Shown: in pieces, positions 39,394 through 51,066 of the stretch
Numbering within the stretch: the stretch's first letter is position 1
How the letters are laid out: every line of letters begins with the position of its first letter
Source of the DNA: Halichondria panicea
Lineage: Eukaryota; Porifera; Demospongiae; Suberitida; Halichondriidae
DNA length: 64,000 bases
Assembly: GCF_963675165.1 (NCBI RefSeq)
Contig: NC_087382.1
Location: 2,046,001 to 2,110,000, forward strand
Direction: 5' to 3'
Program-made: the position numbers and the translations under genes
Notes under the pieces: model-generated
The model's database searches: none
What the model was told of the DNA's origin: nothing
Seen by the model: only the letters and a program-made list of their open reading frames with translations

Positions 39394-42300
39394 TTACTGT
39401 TTCACGACATCGATGACAGTGTGCGTGACTTTGGGTGCATTGTCAGCTGTAGCTTGAGGAGGGGGAGGGGCTGGTCTGTAGTCCTCTATGGTGAGGGGGG
39501 CTAGCACGTCCAGGGCAGGCTCTCTCAGCTGGTCTGGCCTCGTGGCTGGTCGGATGATGGGAGGAGTGATGTAACGATCAGGGTAAGCTTCTTCCATGGC
39601 TCCGTCAGTGTACGGATCACATCTGTCTGCGTTTGTCCAGGTTTCATTGTTCTCCATTTCGTACCTTTCCAGTTTGCGAACTCGTGGAATCCTTTTTCTC
39701 AGTTTGAGTGAGTTTTGCAGAACAGGAACTGTTTTCAACATGTACTCGTAACAATGGTAGCAGACTATCACCACAAACAAAATAAAAGCCACTGCCATTG
39801 AAATGTTGGATATTATGACTTGACTCTCATTGATGTTTCCTATGTAGAGGGTGCCATACGCTAGAATTGCAAGATTGAGGAAAAAGAGTGTTTCCAGTAA
39901 ATCATTGAATCGTATTTTGTACACTGGATAATTCTGCAATTTGAAAACAATCAGTCCAACAGTTATAGATCCAGCTGATAGTACGGGGAGAGAAGTGTCC
40001 AAAGCCAAGGTTGTTATTAGATTATGAGCGATCAAAGAAAATAGGAGCAGTCCCACCCAGTAGCGATGCTTGGGAGTGAATGGAGCATGGTATGCATCCA
40101 TGAAGCCATTGTAGTATGTGTTCTTAGTCCATTTCATGAGCTTCCATTTTGAACAGCGAGGAAGCCATTGTCCAAAGAAGAGCACTACAGTGAACAATAT
40201 ACCAGAAGTGAGGATTATGGCGGCAAAAACAAACCGAGGGACGTGACCGGGAGTGAAATATTGCTCATTGCCGTCATACATCCAAACTATATCACTTGAA
40301 TTGTTGGGAAAATCCAACACCTTGGTTGCGCCCTCAGGATAATCCAAGACCCTGTGTTGCAGTGCAGCAATGATAAACCGCAAGAGTTTGGAATAAGAGA
40401 GTAGGACGAGTGTGCCTAGGGCAGCAACTGGGTTCCTGTTGGAGAGGAGCTTTGCAAATGAGTCAGAGTACTTGCTCAAAATGATTATTAAGAACATCAG
40501 AAGAAACAGGTAAGCAGGAAAGACAATCTGAAGGAGCACTTTTGCTTGAGAGTTCATTCTATCATAAAAGCATGTCTCAATACCTAAGTCAAGATTCACC
40601 CACGATATGAAAACTGTCAAAGGGTTATGAAAAGGTACGAAAATCGACTGATTTGCAGCTAATATATTAGTGTAGAAGATCAGCCCATGGATAGTGCCTG
40701 TTGCTACGGTAATGTTGAAAACGAGAATGAATGCGACTAGTACTATGCCTGCCAGGGCAAACGGGAGTAGCAGGAGAAGGTAAGAGTTTGAGCAGAGTTC
40801 ACATCGTGAAGTACCTAACACAAGACTGAGTCCTGGTTCACATTCTCCACACAAGACACCACTTCGATTGTGGGCACATTGTTCGTCAGGGTTGCTTAGA
40901 CTGATGTTGACTGGTTTTAGTACACAATAGTCAAATGTACAGTTACTAACAACATACCCACTTCCGTTAGTGGTATTAGTCACTCCTATCCATATGTTGT
41001 TATTGCTTTCCAATTTTATGGTACCATTTTTTTCAGAACAGTTTGTTATATGATATTCTTGTTGCAACACTGGATCACAGTCACACTTGCACTCAATTGA
41101 GGACATGATTGGCTTGAGTCCAATAGGGCATTCACACTTTAGAAAAGATATGTTTAGAATTTGTCTTGAAATTCCCAAATTGTTGCATGGACCATCAGCA
41201 TAGAGTTCCAATTGAGCAGAGCTGTCTTGTGAGAATACATTGTACTCTAATTCTGTGCACTGATTGCCAACTTCTTGCTGTGCTTGTCCTTCTTTAAGAC
41301 GATCAACTCTACTGCTCTCAGTTATAACAGAACTGTGAATTATGGCTTTATTCATTGGATTTCCAACTTGGTCTACAGCCATAACACTTATTGTGAATGC
41401 TTGTCCTTTTCTAACTGAAATGGTCTGCTTGGTGGTGTTACACAACTTCACTCTGACAGCCTTTGAAGCTATTGATGAATAACACACAGTATTGTTCAAG
41501 TACTCAAATCCATTGTCTGATGAAGAGAGTTCGGCTGATACATCCACCGTACACCTGTCTAGTAGACCTCCGTAAATATCTGCTCCTGACTGGGAAGCTG
41601 TGTTGTTTGTCAAAAAAGTGTTGCGATAATTGATTGCACTCTTATAACACTTAACTTCTTCATTAAATCCAGTCAAAACTTCGAGCAAAGGTATCACATC
41701 CTTAATAGAATTGTTATAATAACCATAGAGATCTAGAGTTTGAATGAAGCATTCTGTTTGTGTCAGATCTCCTGCAGTAGTTACATCCTCTCCTCTACAC
41801 ACACCACTCTCAGTACTGTCTGCCACAAATATCCCCCCTCCATATTGAGCCGTGTTACTGTAGATTTCTAGTATGACCAGCGTTTTACCAAGCTCTAGCT
41901 CCAAGTCCCGTTTCAGAATATATATCTTAGAACTTTGTCGTAAATAAATTCCACCTCCGCTATTGTTTGCTGAGTTTGACTTGATGTGGATGTGAGCGTG
42001 AGAAAAGGCCTTAATGTTTGAAGCGACTGCATAAATACCTCCTCCATTTTGAGCATCATTTCGATGTATAATACTCACAAACAGTACAGGTTCCATGGAA
42101 TTACATGTACACAGGACAAACTGATGATTAAATATACACCCAGTAGTGACCTTTGAATCAAATTCGATTTCGCTTGAGTATGCATAAATCCCACCACCAT
42201 TTTGTGCTGTGTTATGAGAAATCTCTATGGGATAGTGAACAAAGAGTGTGCTCTCTCTCAGAAACACACCTCCTCCAACAGTAGCAGTATTGTTAGAAAT

Positions 42301-43779
42301 GACCACTCCTTCTGCATTGATATAGATTTGACTCTGGACTGCTCTGATGGCTCCACCCTGCACACCATGATTGCTACTGAGAGTCGTGGGTCCATTGAAC
42401 TCCACTCGACTGCTTAGAGCATACACAGGGTTTATATTATTGCTAACGGTGTTAACTCCCGTAAATGACAAGTTAGAATACACTGCGTAAATGATATTTT
42501 CACCCTCTAAATTGTCAAATATGCTTGTATTAGTAATTATCAAACTTGACATAAGAAGCGCAATCACTCCATCTTGTTGGGTGGCTCTGTTGTTTGTGAG
42601 CAGAGAGTCGAAAATGATCACAGTGCCATCAACAACATAAAACACTGCACCAGCGTCAGCACTGTTATTTTTAATCACGACTTTGGAGATGGATATAGTT
42701 CCAATCAATGCCAAAATCGCTCCACCAGTGCTAGTTCCTCCATTACCAACTACAGCTTCATTGTCCGTTATATTACAGCTCAAGATAGATGCATCACCCA
42801 TGTAAAGTGCAATCGCTCCACCAAAGGCTGCCTTGTTGTTTGTTAGCTCGCTATCGGATAGTAGTAACTCTCCAGTCAAAATCGAAATCGCTCCACCTGC
42901 TGTTTCAGCACTGTTGTACGCTAGCTCACTGTCGGAGATTGAGACACTCCCAAACCAGATGTTAATTGCTCCACCGTCGTCAAGGATAGCACTATTGTTT
43001 AGTAGCGCACAGTTGGAAATGAACAAGTTACTTTTGTAGGCGATAGATCTAATTGCTCCACCTCTTACATTAGCGATATTATTTGTAAAGTTGCTCCAAC
43101 TGATAGTCACATTTGCAGAGACCACAAACACTGCTCCACCATATGTAGCAGTATTAGAATCGAACCTTGAACCATTAATAACAGTTTGATTTGATTCAAT
43201 GTTCACTGCACCGCCAACGTTACTGAAGAAGTCACTCTTTTCAATGTACACATTATCAGCTTCAACCATCAATGCTCTGTCAGTGCTAGTGTTGTTCACA
43301 AAGAGAACTTGTTTAATCGTCACAGTTACCGTACGAGTGATCCAGAGTGTACAAGCTTCCAACTTTAGCAATTTCAAGTCTACCAAATAGCATTGAGAAA
43401 TGTTCATGTAGCCTGAACTACTTTCATCACCTGCTCCAGTGAAATGCAAACCTTCAATACTCAATGCACTGATATTAGATAACTGCACTCTACCAGAATT
43501 GTTCAAACTGATGGTGGCATTTTGGCCAGCAATAATCACCTCTGTGAAATTACAAATGTAAAGGATTTCACTCAATAAATTATCTCCAGGTAGAAAGCTC
43601 AAGGTGAGATTGTCTCCACCAGACAACAGGTCTGTTTGAACAAGCTGCTCGAGAGTGAAACAAGTTCCATTTCGATAGTCATTACACGAGTCGGTTGAAT
43701 CCACTGGCACAATGTGATAGTGCTCACTCCTGGTAACAGTAGCTAGGGTCAGTAGCAGCACCAACCAGGTGCAGTGCAT
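39394..43779 (-). CDS. Pmp-like beta-helix multi-pass membrane protein D (intact)
   Basis: An uninterrupted, intronless 1461-codon frame with the same architecture as gene A: signal peptide MHCTWLVLLLTLATVTRS, a long FxxN/GGAI and GGGIY beta-helix, Cys-rich CGECEPGLSLVLGTSRCELC, eight or nine hydrophobic segments, and a Pro-rich tail. The tail holds the extra RYITPPIIRPATRP segment, giving more PxxP-like sites than gene A. Differences from A cluster in the helix (for example DAGAVFYVVDGTVIIF and LYGYYNNSIKDVIPLLEVLT). The membrane part is almost unchanged, so variation concentrates in the predicted extracellular face. Function unknown. Confidence 0.88.
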   Translation of the reverse strand: MHCTWLVLLLTLATVTRSEHYHIVPVDSTDSCNDYRNGTCFTLEQLVQTDLLSGGDNLTLSFLPGDNLLSEILYICNFTEVIIAGQNATISLNNSGRVQLSNISALSIEGLHFTGAGDESSSGYMNISQCYLVDLKLLKLEACTLWITRTVTVTIKQVLFVNNTSTDRALMVEADNVYIEKSDFFSNVGGAVNIESNQTVINGSRFDSNTATYGGAVFVVSANVTISWSNFTNNIANVRGGAIRSIAYKSNLFISNCALLNNSAILDDGGAINIWFGSVSISDSELAYNSAETAGGAISILTGELLLSDSELTNNKAAFGGAIALYMGDASILSCNITDNEAVVGNGGTSTGGAILALIGTISISKVVIKNNSADAGAVFYVVDGTVIIFDSLLTNNRATQQDGVIALLMSSLIITNTSIFDNLEGENIIYAVYSNLSFTGVNTVSNNINPVYALSSRVEFNGPTTLSSNHGVQGGAIRAVQSQIYINAEGVVISNNTATVGGGVFLRESTLFVHYPIEISHNTAQNGGGIYAYSSEIEFDSKVTTGCIFNHQFVLCTCNSMEPVLFVSIIHRNDAQNGGGIYAVASNIKAFSHAHIHIKSNSANNSGGGIYLRQSSKIYILKRDLELELGKTLVILEIYSNTAQYGGGIFVADSTESGVCRGEDVTTAGDLTQTECFIQTLDLYGYYNNSIKDVIPLLEVLTGFNEEVKCYKSAINYRNTFLTNNTASQSGADIYGGLLDRCTVDVSAELSSSDNGFEYLNNTVCYSSIASKAVRVKLCNTTKQTISVRKGQAFTISVMAVDQVGNPMNKAIIHSSVITESSRVDRLKEGQAQQEVGNQCTELEYNVFSQDSSAQLELYADGPCNNLGISRQILNISFLKCECPIGLKPIMSSIECKCDCDPVLQQEYHITNCSEKNGTIKLESNNNIWIGVTNTTNGSGYVVSNCTFDYCVLKPVNISLSNPDEQCAHNRSGVLCGECEPGLSLVLGTSRCELCSNSYLLLLLPFALAGIVLVAFILVFNITVATGTIHGLIFYTNILAANQSIFVPFHNPLTVFISWVNLDLGIETCFYDRMNSQAKVLLQIVFPAYLFLLMFLIIILSKYSDSFAKLLSNRNPVAALGTLVLLSYSKLLRFIIAALQHRVLDYPEGATKVLDFPNNSSDIVWMYDGNEQYFTPGHVPRFVFAAIILTSGILFTVVLFFGQWLPRCSKWKLMKWTKNTYYNGFMDAYHAPFTPKHRYWVGLLLFSLIAHNLITTLALDTSLPVLSAGSITVGLIVFKLQNYPVYKIRFNDLLETLFFLNLAILAYGTLYIGNINESQVIISNISMAVAFILFVVIVCYHCYEYMLKTVPVLQNSLKLRKRIPRVRKLERYEMENNETWTNADRCDPYTDGAMEEAYPDRYITPPIIRPATRPDQLREPALDVLAPLTIEDYRPAPPPPQATADNAPKVTHTVIDVVKQ

Positions 43780-43821
43780 GTTCTCTCCAATACTATAAGA
43801 TTACAAGTATATTTAATTGCA

Positions 43822-44956
43822 GAACTATATAGTACTATTGCTGCTTCTATATTGATATCAAAACTTAAAGCGGGTATATGGAGTAGAATAAGGTATTATG
43901 AGACGAAACCAGTTATGAGACAGCTGCAGGAATGCTTCAGCTATTCCGGCATTTAATTATAGTAATAACACTCCCACTCTATATGTTTCCAAAACAAATT
44001 TGGAGTTGGATGCTGTGTTGACAGAGATACCACAATAGTTTGTTTAAGTCCGAATTTAATTGGAAAAAACATGGGTGCCAAATGTTTTGTAGTAGGTATC
44101 TGTTAAAACAAGAGTAACTAATCGCTACACAGCAAAAATACATATGTTATATGAGATGCATCATCGGAATTTAGTGTTGAAATGACAGAAATTTATGTCA
44201 TTTCTATATACATGAGATTTCAAAAGATGCGTTTCATTTATGTTACTGTAAACGAATGTGTTTTTACTGTGTATATTTTATATATAACAAGGCTTCAGAT
44301 ATGCTGTTAGACTAGCCAATTAGCGTTAAAATTAGCAATGGTGTCTCATAATACCTGAAACACTTTGAACACTAAATGCTAGCATTAGTTGCAAACAAAG
44401 TACTGTCACTATATTTTTTTTGCTTGCATGCAAAGCCTATTGACCATATAGTAGTTAGTGAACAGGCTATTTAGCTCCCTCAAGATTACTGCAAGACAGG
44501 TGGTCAGAAACATTTAGATGTCTCATAATACCCTCTTACACCCTATACTATAGTTGTCTATAGATCTAGACATGTGGAACAAGATAATAGCCACCAGCAA
44601 TTTAATTGATAAGGCTCAATTACACAAGTTTGCAGTGTTAACTTACCTAATGGATATAAGCTTATAATTTCCTTTTTAGCTTTAATACAAGATCCCAACA
44701 CAGTCTTACACACACATGTGAATACAGCAGTGGAGTAGAGAGGTACAGGACTATATAGATCTATAGGTGTCTTCCACAGGCCATACAGACAGTTTATAAA
44801 CTGTACTATAGCTAGAAATTGTAAATAGCTGTAAAAATACCTTCTGCGGATAACATTTCTGCGTTTATACTCATTCATTCGCAGAATTCGAAGAATTTTG
44901 GGCCGCAGAAATTTCTCAAGGGCGTATAAAAGAAGAGAAGGCATGCAATAGCAAAA
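43822..44956. other. 5' flank of gene D, no gene seen
   Basis: Near copy of 34197-35290 and 13332-14458. No coding exon recognised. Confidence 0.5.
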
Positions 44957-45080
44957 GAGCAGAGTTCAAACGTGGGCGGATGAATGTGCATTGAATGTGC
45001 ATGAAATATTAAAAATAGAAATTTCTATTTTTAGCACTCATGCAAATTCCTACGTTTATCCGCCCACGTTTGAACTCTGC
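44957..45080. mobile_element. Foldback MITE, paralogue of 14459-14577
   Basis: Same arms (AGAGTTCAAACGTGGGCGG and its complement) and AT-rich centre. The right inner part has a few extra bases (TTCCTACG). Confidence 0.7.
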
Positions 45081-45091
45081 TAGCTACGTGT

Positions 45092-45143
45092 TAGCCTCAA
45101 GACCAGGCCGATTAAAATTTTAATCGGCCTGGTCTCGAGGCTA
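45092..45143. mobile_element. 52-bp palindromic element, TAGCCTCGA family
   Basis: TAGCCTCAAGACCAGGCCG ... CGGCCTGGTCTCGAGGCTA, flanked by GCTACGTGT on both sides (45083-45091 and 45144-45152). Same insertion as 14588-14639. Confidence 0.85.
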
Positions 45144-46255
45144 GCTACGTGTAGGCCTAGACTCGCAAGCCACTCCCTTTTCTCTGATTGGACGGGGGCG
45201 GGAGAAAAGGGACTGGTGACTCTGGGCTACAGCTTGTGTAAATCAGGAATGCTATTAAATATTAATGTCACATGCAAATTATCCAATTAGCGTCAAAAGC
45301 TAAAGACACACAGAAGACAAGTATACAGATAGAATGGTGATATTAACAGGAAGGTTTCCATATGCTGACTTGGCACTTTCGAATTATGATCACCCTCTAT
45401 ATATTTTCTTGTGCTATCAGGAGCACAAGAGAGTGCTCCCTGGCCCTCTGGAGTGCCCCTGGTGCTATCAAGAGCCTTATAAATTTATTGTATGTAAGCC
45501 AATCCTATTAAATACATCATGGCTGAGTTAGTGGTTCATAATTATGGTTTCAGTGTTGATCATAATTATTGCATGTTGGAGGAGGCATGCATAAACATTT
45601 GAAACACATGCTTTGCTTCCAAGTTTCATTGATTATACCAGTCATGGTACAGAGACTATTAATGCACATTTGATGTAAAACTTGTAACAGAAATTATGTT
45701 CAGGGAAGTGAAGTGAAGTGAAAAGTTATCATGTTATAGTGAGGCTGCATGTATCCCACGTTTCTTCCTCTGGAAACTCTCAGCTGAAAACTCTCAGCTG
45801 AAAAGTGATAGTAATTGTTATTAGAATAAAATAAAAAGCTGCTTACTTTTTTATTGAGATGCATCACTGGCAGCCATAACCCTTCTGTCCAACCCTATAT
45901 AGCGATAGACAAAGACATTCGGCTATATAGGATAGTCATACCACGCTCCAAACAGGTATAAACCAAGAAGATGCTCACGAGTTCATGCTGGCAATTCTTG
46001 ACATAATCAACAGCCACCTACATACAGTACAGTACTACCTGTAGTTGGTTGTATAGAAGCAGGTATTGATAAAGTCAGACTGAGGTTCCTCCTTTTTATA
46101 TACCTTTTACCTTCTTACAAGTAGATGAGTCTAGTCCACAGTATAGTGTAGATCTATATGCATGAGTCTAGTCTCTGGAAGAATCATTGACATGAGCTCT
46201 GCCTCACTAGAACCATAGATTGAAGAGTTGCTAGAACTACATGTAGCTAGCTAGC

Positions 46256-47118
46256 TAGAGTAAGTAACCTATCTTCGCCAGACACCTATAATCGGCGGCT
46301 ATTGCACGAAGCACAAGACAATTTTGCACAAAACTAACTACATGGATCTACAGATGGGTAAGAAAGTAACAGCTCCCCAAAATTTAGAAAGAATAACTTG
46401 CTTGCGGAGGGAATGGTGGTCATGAGAAATGAGCTGCCGAATGTATCGATAATCGTCAGTGAGACATTTATCTCCGTCTTTGCACGCTTACCAAGCACTG
46501 AAACTACCAACACTAAACAATGCTTCTTGGCACAACTCTAACTAGTGAGCACTACTTGCAGGCAAAGCAGCGTTAGCTGCAGATCGAGCCCCACCCAGCT
46601 AGGCATGACGAAAATTTTGCAAAAAATAGTGCTGATTCAGCAATAATTGTGCACATATCTTAAGGGCGGCCTGAAATCGAGGCTAATCCCAGTTTAATTT
46701 GCCACAATTATTGCTGAATGTGCACAATTATTGCTGAATCAGCATTATTTTCTGCAAAATTTTCGTCATGCCTAGCTGGGTGGGGCTCGATCTGCAGCTA
46801 ACGCTGCTTTGCCTGCAAGTAGTGCTCACTAGTTAGAGTTGTGCCAAGAAGCATTGTTTAGTGTTGGTAGTTTCAGTGCTTGGTAAGCGTGCAAAGACGG
46901 AGATAAGTGTCTCACTGACGATTATCGATACATTCGGCAGCTCACTTCTCATGACCACCATTCCGTCCGCAAGCAAGTTATTCTTTCCAAATTTTGGGGA
47001 GCTGTTACTTTCTTACCCATCTGTAGATCCATGTAGTTAGTTTTGTGCAAAATTGTCTTGTGCTTCGTGCAATAGCCGCCGATTATAGGTGCCTGGCGAA
47101 GATGGGTTACTTACTCTA
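46256..47118. mobile_element. Giant foldback element, arms about 400 bp
   Basis: Left arm from AGAGTAAGTAACC (46257) to about 46655; right arm from about 46715 to GTTACTTACTCT (47117). The arms match almost base for base around a small loop. No coding potential seen. Termini TAGAGTAAG / CTTACTCTA also begin with TAG. Confidence 0.9.
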
Positions 47119-47582
47119 CCTAGTTTTGCTTACTTGGAATGCCATTGCAGCCTTTTCAGAAGAGCACGTAGCCAAACTTGTTTTTACCGAGTGTTGCTAC
47201 TCTACTTAGTAGTTAGCTCTGCACTAAAACGCTAGCTATTGGTAGCTGCAAGAGTGAGAAGAGAGCTGCAAGGCTCTGCTAATGCAGCCATTTATTTTAG
47301 ACTTGAACTTTTGGCATAGATCGTTTTAATAATAATAATGGTCGATCATTACCCACTCTGTGAGTTTTTGCATGCAGCAAAATTATTAGTAGCTTTATGT
47401 TATGTAGCTTTGGCATCTTCACCGAGGCATCAGCACCTGCGGTGCTTTCATTTTAATAGTGGCAGAATTTCATGTTAAACCTTTGTTGTCAAATAAAAAC
47501 GAGCAAAGGCTAAGAAGCTTGTGACTGGGTCTGCTTACCTGGATGCTCTAGCACTGCGTTTACAGCATGGGTAGCCGGGTCA

Positions 47583-47694
47583 GGTGGCATATACGGCACC
47601 GGATGTAATTTTGAAGGGGGAGGGGTTCGGGTTAGCTTAGGGAAAATAACAAAAATTAGGGCGTGTCCACATCCGGTGCCGTATATGCCACCTG
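47583..47694. mobile_element. Small inverted-repeat element, GGTGGCATATACGGCACC ends
   Basis: Arms GGTGGCATATACGGCACCGG and CCGGTGCCGTATATGCCACC enclose about 65 bp. Flanking GGGTAGCC occurs on both sides, but not immediately adjacent. Confidence 0.7.
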
Positions 47695-47865
47695 ATCGGG
47701 TAGCCTCCATAGCGGCAGCTTTCGGTGTTAAAGCTTCGTTGTCTATAGATTTAATAAAAGCGAGCAAAATGTAGCTTGAACAGAACTTGCACATGCGTTA
47801 CTTATAACTGAAGTGATCCTGTACCAAGAACGATGGAACAGGGTCACTAAAGTAGAAGTTATAGT

Positions 47866-47997
47866 TAAACAATGGCCTCCAGTGGTATTGATTTACACGC
47901 GAGAGTAATCAGATAAACCAACTCGGCTGCGCCTCGTGGTTTATCAGATTACTCTCGCGTGTAAAGCAAATATACCACGAGAGGCCATAGTTTAACT
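47866..47997. mobile_element. Hairpin element with TCGGCTGCGCCTCG tip
   Basis: Long inverted arms (AGTTAAACAATGGCCTC ... GAGGCCATAGTTTAACT and TTTACACGCGAGAGTAATC with its complement). Tip ACTCGGCTGCGCCTCGTG. Confidence 0.75.
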
Positions 47998-48671
47998 GTC
48001 TTGTACTATGTACTACTATGTTTAGCTACTTCCTGTCATGCTTCTTCAATGAATATGCTTATAACTACTGTTTGACGTCACTGTTGCTATAGCTATGCAA
48101 TGAATTTGCTATCTTTTTAAAAAGCGATGGCTGATTCAAGCAAGCGTCTATGATTCAAGCAAGCAATTGTGAAGGCTGTGTTTCTGCATCTTTATAGAAG
48201 GCACTTCAAGAAAGTACACTGGTGCTACTTGTCTACAAAGAGTGCAAATGTACCCCAAAATATCATTCCACAAGCCTACTGTACTGGCCCAGTGCAGTGC
48301 AGTGCAGTCTCTTTAGTCTGAGAAACACTTGGCAGTCTGGACCCTTCTTACTGCTCCTGGTCCCATGCAGCAATGTAATAAGCAGGTTGTGACAACCAAT
48401 GTTGAAAGTTGAAAAAAAGCAACACAAACAAACCAGTATCGTTAGATTCACGGAGTTCTTCCAAATTTGCCTCCTTTTTGGAACTATTCATCGCTCGAAC
48501 TTGGCTCTTTTTATGTTGACTAAAATCATTAGTAGTCTGTTTTGTATTAAATTCTCTCTAGCTCTAATATTGATTGAATTGAGTAGTGTGTCATTGTTTT
48601 AATTGAAACAGTGTGTCAATTTTGTTGCAAAGGTGGGATACTGTATTCAGTTCTAGCTGTACATGTAGTTT

Positions 48672-48739
48672 GACCACAAGCCATGGTATATGGCAGTTAT
48701 ACACTAGGGTATAACTGCCATATACCATGGCTGTGGTCA
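48672..48739. repeat. 68-bp inverted repeat
   Basis: GACCACAAGCCATGGTATAT ... and the complementary ATATACCATGGCTGTGGTC around the loop CACTAGGG. Confidence 0.8.
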
Positions 48740-49060
48740 GACAGGTTGTATAATAAGTAGTATAAACTACAACTGAAGCCTTTGATCTTTGGTGCAACCA
48801 TAGTACAAAGCTGTATATACCAAGAACAATGGAACAGGGTCACTAAAGCAGAAAGCTTGAATTTATAGCTCCTGCTTTTAGCTGACTGGGATCTAGGACC
48901 TGGAGCCATACTTCTCTGAGACTCCAGGCTTCTTTGCTGTGATCCTAATCCACAGTGCATATAGTACCACTACCTGTTCTCAAATGTTTCAGCATGCCTC
49001 CAGTCTGGTTTAGTTTTATTGTTCCTTAGTTGCTGTGCAAGTCATACGTGATACCAACAT

Positions 49061-49457
49061 CAGGGGCGTAGGGAGGGGGAGGGCTTTGGGGGCTGGAGCC
49101 CCCCCTTTCTCTGCAAAAACTACACTAAGAGCCCCACCTTCTCTGATGAGTCTTCAGCCTGGGAATTACTGGTATAGATTAGTGGCAGACAAACAGCATG
49201 TCCAAGAGCTAGCTATACCATACTAGTAACTTTGATTCTTTAGTGCAACAGAACTAAGCTAGCTAGCTACGGCTAGCTAGCTAGCTTTAGCAGTATTATT
49301 AATTGAAGCAAGGTGTGGCTATTTCTTGCACATGCGCAATGAGTCATTAATTAGGGGGTGTGGCTCCTGGTCACCGGAATTTTCGCGCTCCGCGCCAAGT
49401 AGTTTCTGGCGCGAACAGCTCAGCCCCCCGTTCCTCAAATTCCTGCCTACGCCCCTG
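49061..49457. mobile_element. 397-bp element with CAGGGGCG...CGCCCCTG ends, 5-bp TSD
   Basis: Terminal inverted repeats CAGGGGCGTAGGGAGG and CCTGCCTACGCCCCTG, flanked by AACAT at 49056-49060 and 49458-49462. Same family as 15747-16519 by ends, duplication length and G-rich start. No transposase. Confidence 0.8.
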
Positions 49458-50553
49458 AACATCACTATATGCACTGCATTATATCTGGTTTCTTTATAAT
49501 CATGTCACCAGCCGAGGGTTTGCACTTTAGTGCTCTAGTTATGTATGTAGAGAATGTATATTGTAGATGTGCATAAAACGTCATCATCAACCCACTTATA
49601 CCATAAAACCACACCTACATGATGTCATGGATTAGCAGCTGAGCAGCTATCTACTATATAGTGGGCTTGGCAACTACACATGCACATGCATGCACTGCAG
49701 TTGCCAGACCCTTCTTCGAGTGAAGGGGCGTGGCTTGCGTTGTGACCATGTGGCCGGTTATATAATTGTACGTGACTATCAATTTGTAATGTAACAAAAC
49801 CACACCTTGAAAAGTATAATCACCTTCTGATAAAATTAATACCCACTATTTTTAAATACATGGACATAATTATTATAATCATCAGACCTGCCAACCTCAA
49901 ATACTTTTGGTAAAATTAAAGATTGTGCTTGAAATCAGCTTGATCAATTAAAAAACTCTTCCAATACATGTATAAAAAAGTCTGCCAGGTAGAGATGATA
50001 ATTTTCTGTTGATACCCATGCATGGACATATATAAATACCCTGGACATAAAAAAATTATATATTAACCCATAAATACCTATATATGGACATTTATAAATA
50101 TAATCATAGTCTGACTTTTACACTGTTTTGAGACAAACAGCATGCACCTCATACATGCATAATAGTACTTGTTGCCCAGTGAGTGGGCAGATCAAAGCAA
50201 TCTAGTGCTCAGTATATGGCATGTTGCATCACTACCATGCATAGCAACCATATATTGCACTGCATTATATGGCATAACGGCATAACACTGTCCTCTCACT
50301 AACAAGGCCATATAAGCATCGTTCTTCTCACTGTCTAGCTGCCCTAGAACCTTGCTGAGGTTGTACTACAAGATCTTGTAGCCATTATCAAACAATCACT
50401 TTTCTTTTTACAGTACTGCACGAAGCGTACCTCGAGGCAGAATATTAAATATACCTTCTTCTTTATCTTTCTTGCCTCCAGTTTTGGAGAGTAGCCCAAA
50501 GGGCAGACGAAAGTTCAGAATTAATAATTATTGTCACGAGATGAGCTCCACCC

Positions 50554-50866
50554 TCAGGTAGAGTTTATTGTTAGAATTTCACTGCGGATTTGACACAAAC
50601 TGTGGATATAGTGTAGGATCCATTCCTGCGCATGGGCATCTGAAGGCCAAACAAGACCAAGCAGCAGACCACAGAGGCCCTTAGTGATATGAGCTCTCAT
50701 GCTAACCAGAGCAACTGCTATGAGAGCCTTCCTAGGTGAGGAGAGAGCTAGGCAGGTTGACAAGAAGTGGGAGGGTGATTCATCTTCTAGGTTGCAGAGT
50801 TTGCAAATTGCATCACCCAGTGCGGCATTTGTTGTCCTGTATCTATAAACCTTGATACGTCTAGTT
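50554..50866 (-). pseudogene. LINE reverse-transcriptase ORF C-terminus, cut by gap
   Basis: Minus-strand translation reads from the gap: YRTTNAALGDAICKLCNLED, then ESPSHFLSTCLALSSPRKAL and about 60 more residues to a stop at 50554. The C-x2-C-x8-H-x4-C knuckle (CKLCNLEDESPSHFLSTC) is typical of the tail of non-LTR retrotransposon ORF2 proteins. The reverse transcriptase part would lie in the gap or be absent. Confidence 0.65.
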
Positions 50867-51066
50867 NNNNNNNNNNNNNNNNNNNNNNNNNNNNNNNNNN
50901 NNNNNNNNNNNNNNNNNNNNNNNNNNNNNNNNNNNNNNNNNNNNNNNNNNNNNNNNNNNNNNNNNNNNNNNNNNNNNNNNNNNNNNNNNNNNNNNNNNNN
51001 NNNNNNNNNNNNNNNNNNNNNNNNNNNNNNNNNNNNNNNNNNNNNNNNNNNNNNNNNNNNNNNNNN
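50867..51066. other. Assembly gap of 200 N
   Basis: A run of exactly 200 N, probably a placeholder length. It falls at the loop or left arm of a second copy of the giant foldback element, a likely reason for the assembly break. Confidence 0.97.

Noticed and set aside
8982-43390. Plus-strand open frames antisense to the beta-helix genes
   Set aside because: They recur at the same relative places only because the genes are duplicates; no domains, and the opposite strand clearly codes.
8835-43779. Bacterial contamination because of Pmp-like repeats
   Set aside because: The genes are embedded in a eukaryotic duplicated block with receptor exons, shared transposons and the same base composition. 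The C-terminus is multi-pass rather than an autotransporter barrel.
47510-47794. 94-codon minus-strand frame
   Set aside because: Runs through the inverted-repeat element at 47583-47694; no independent coding evidence.
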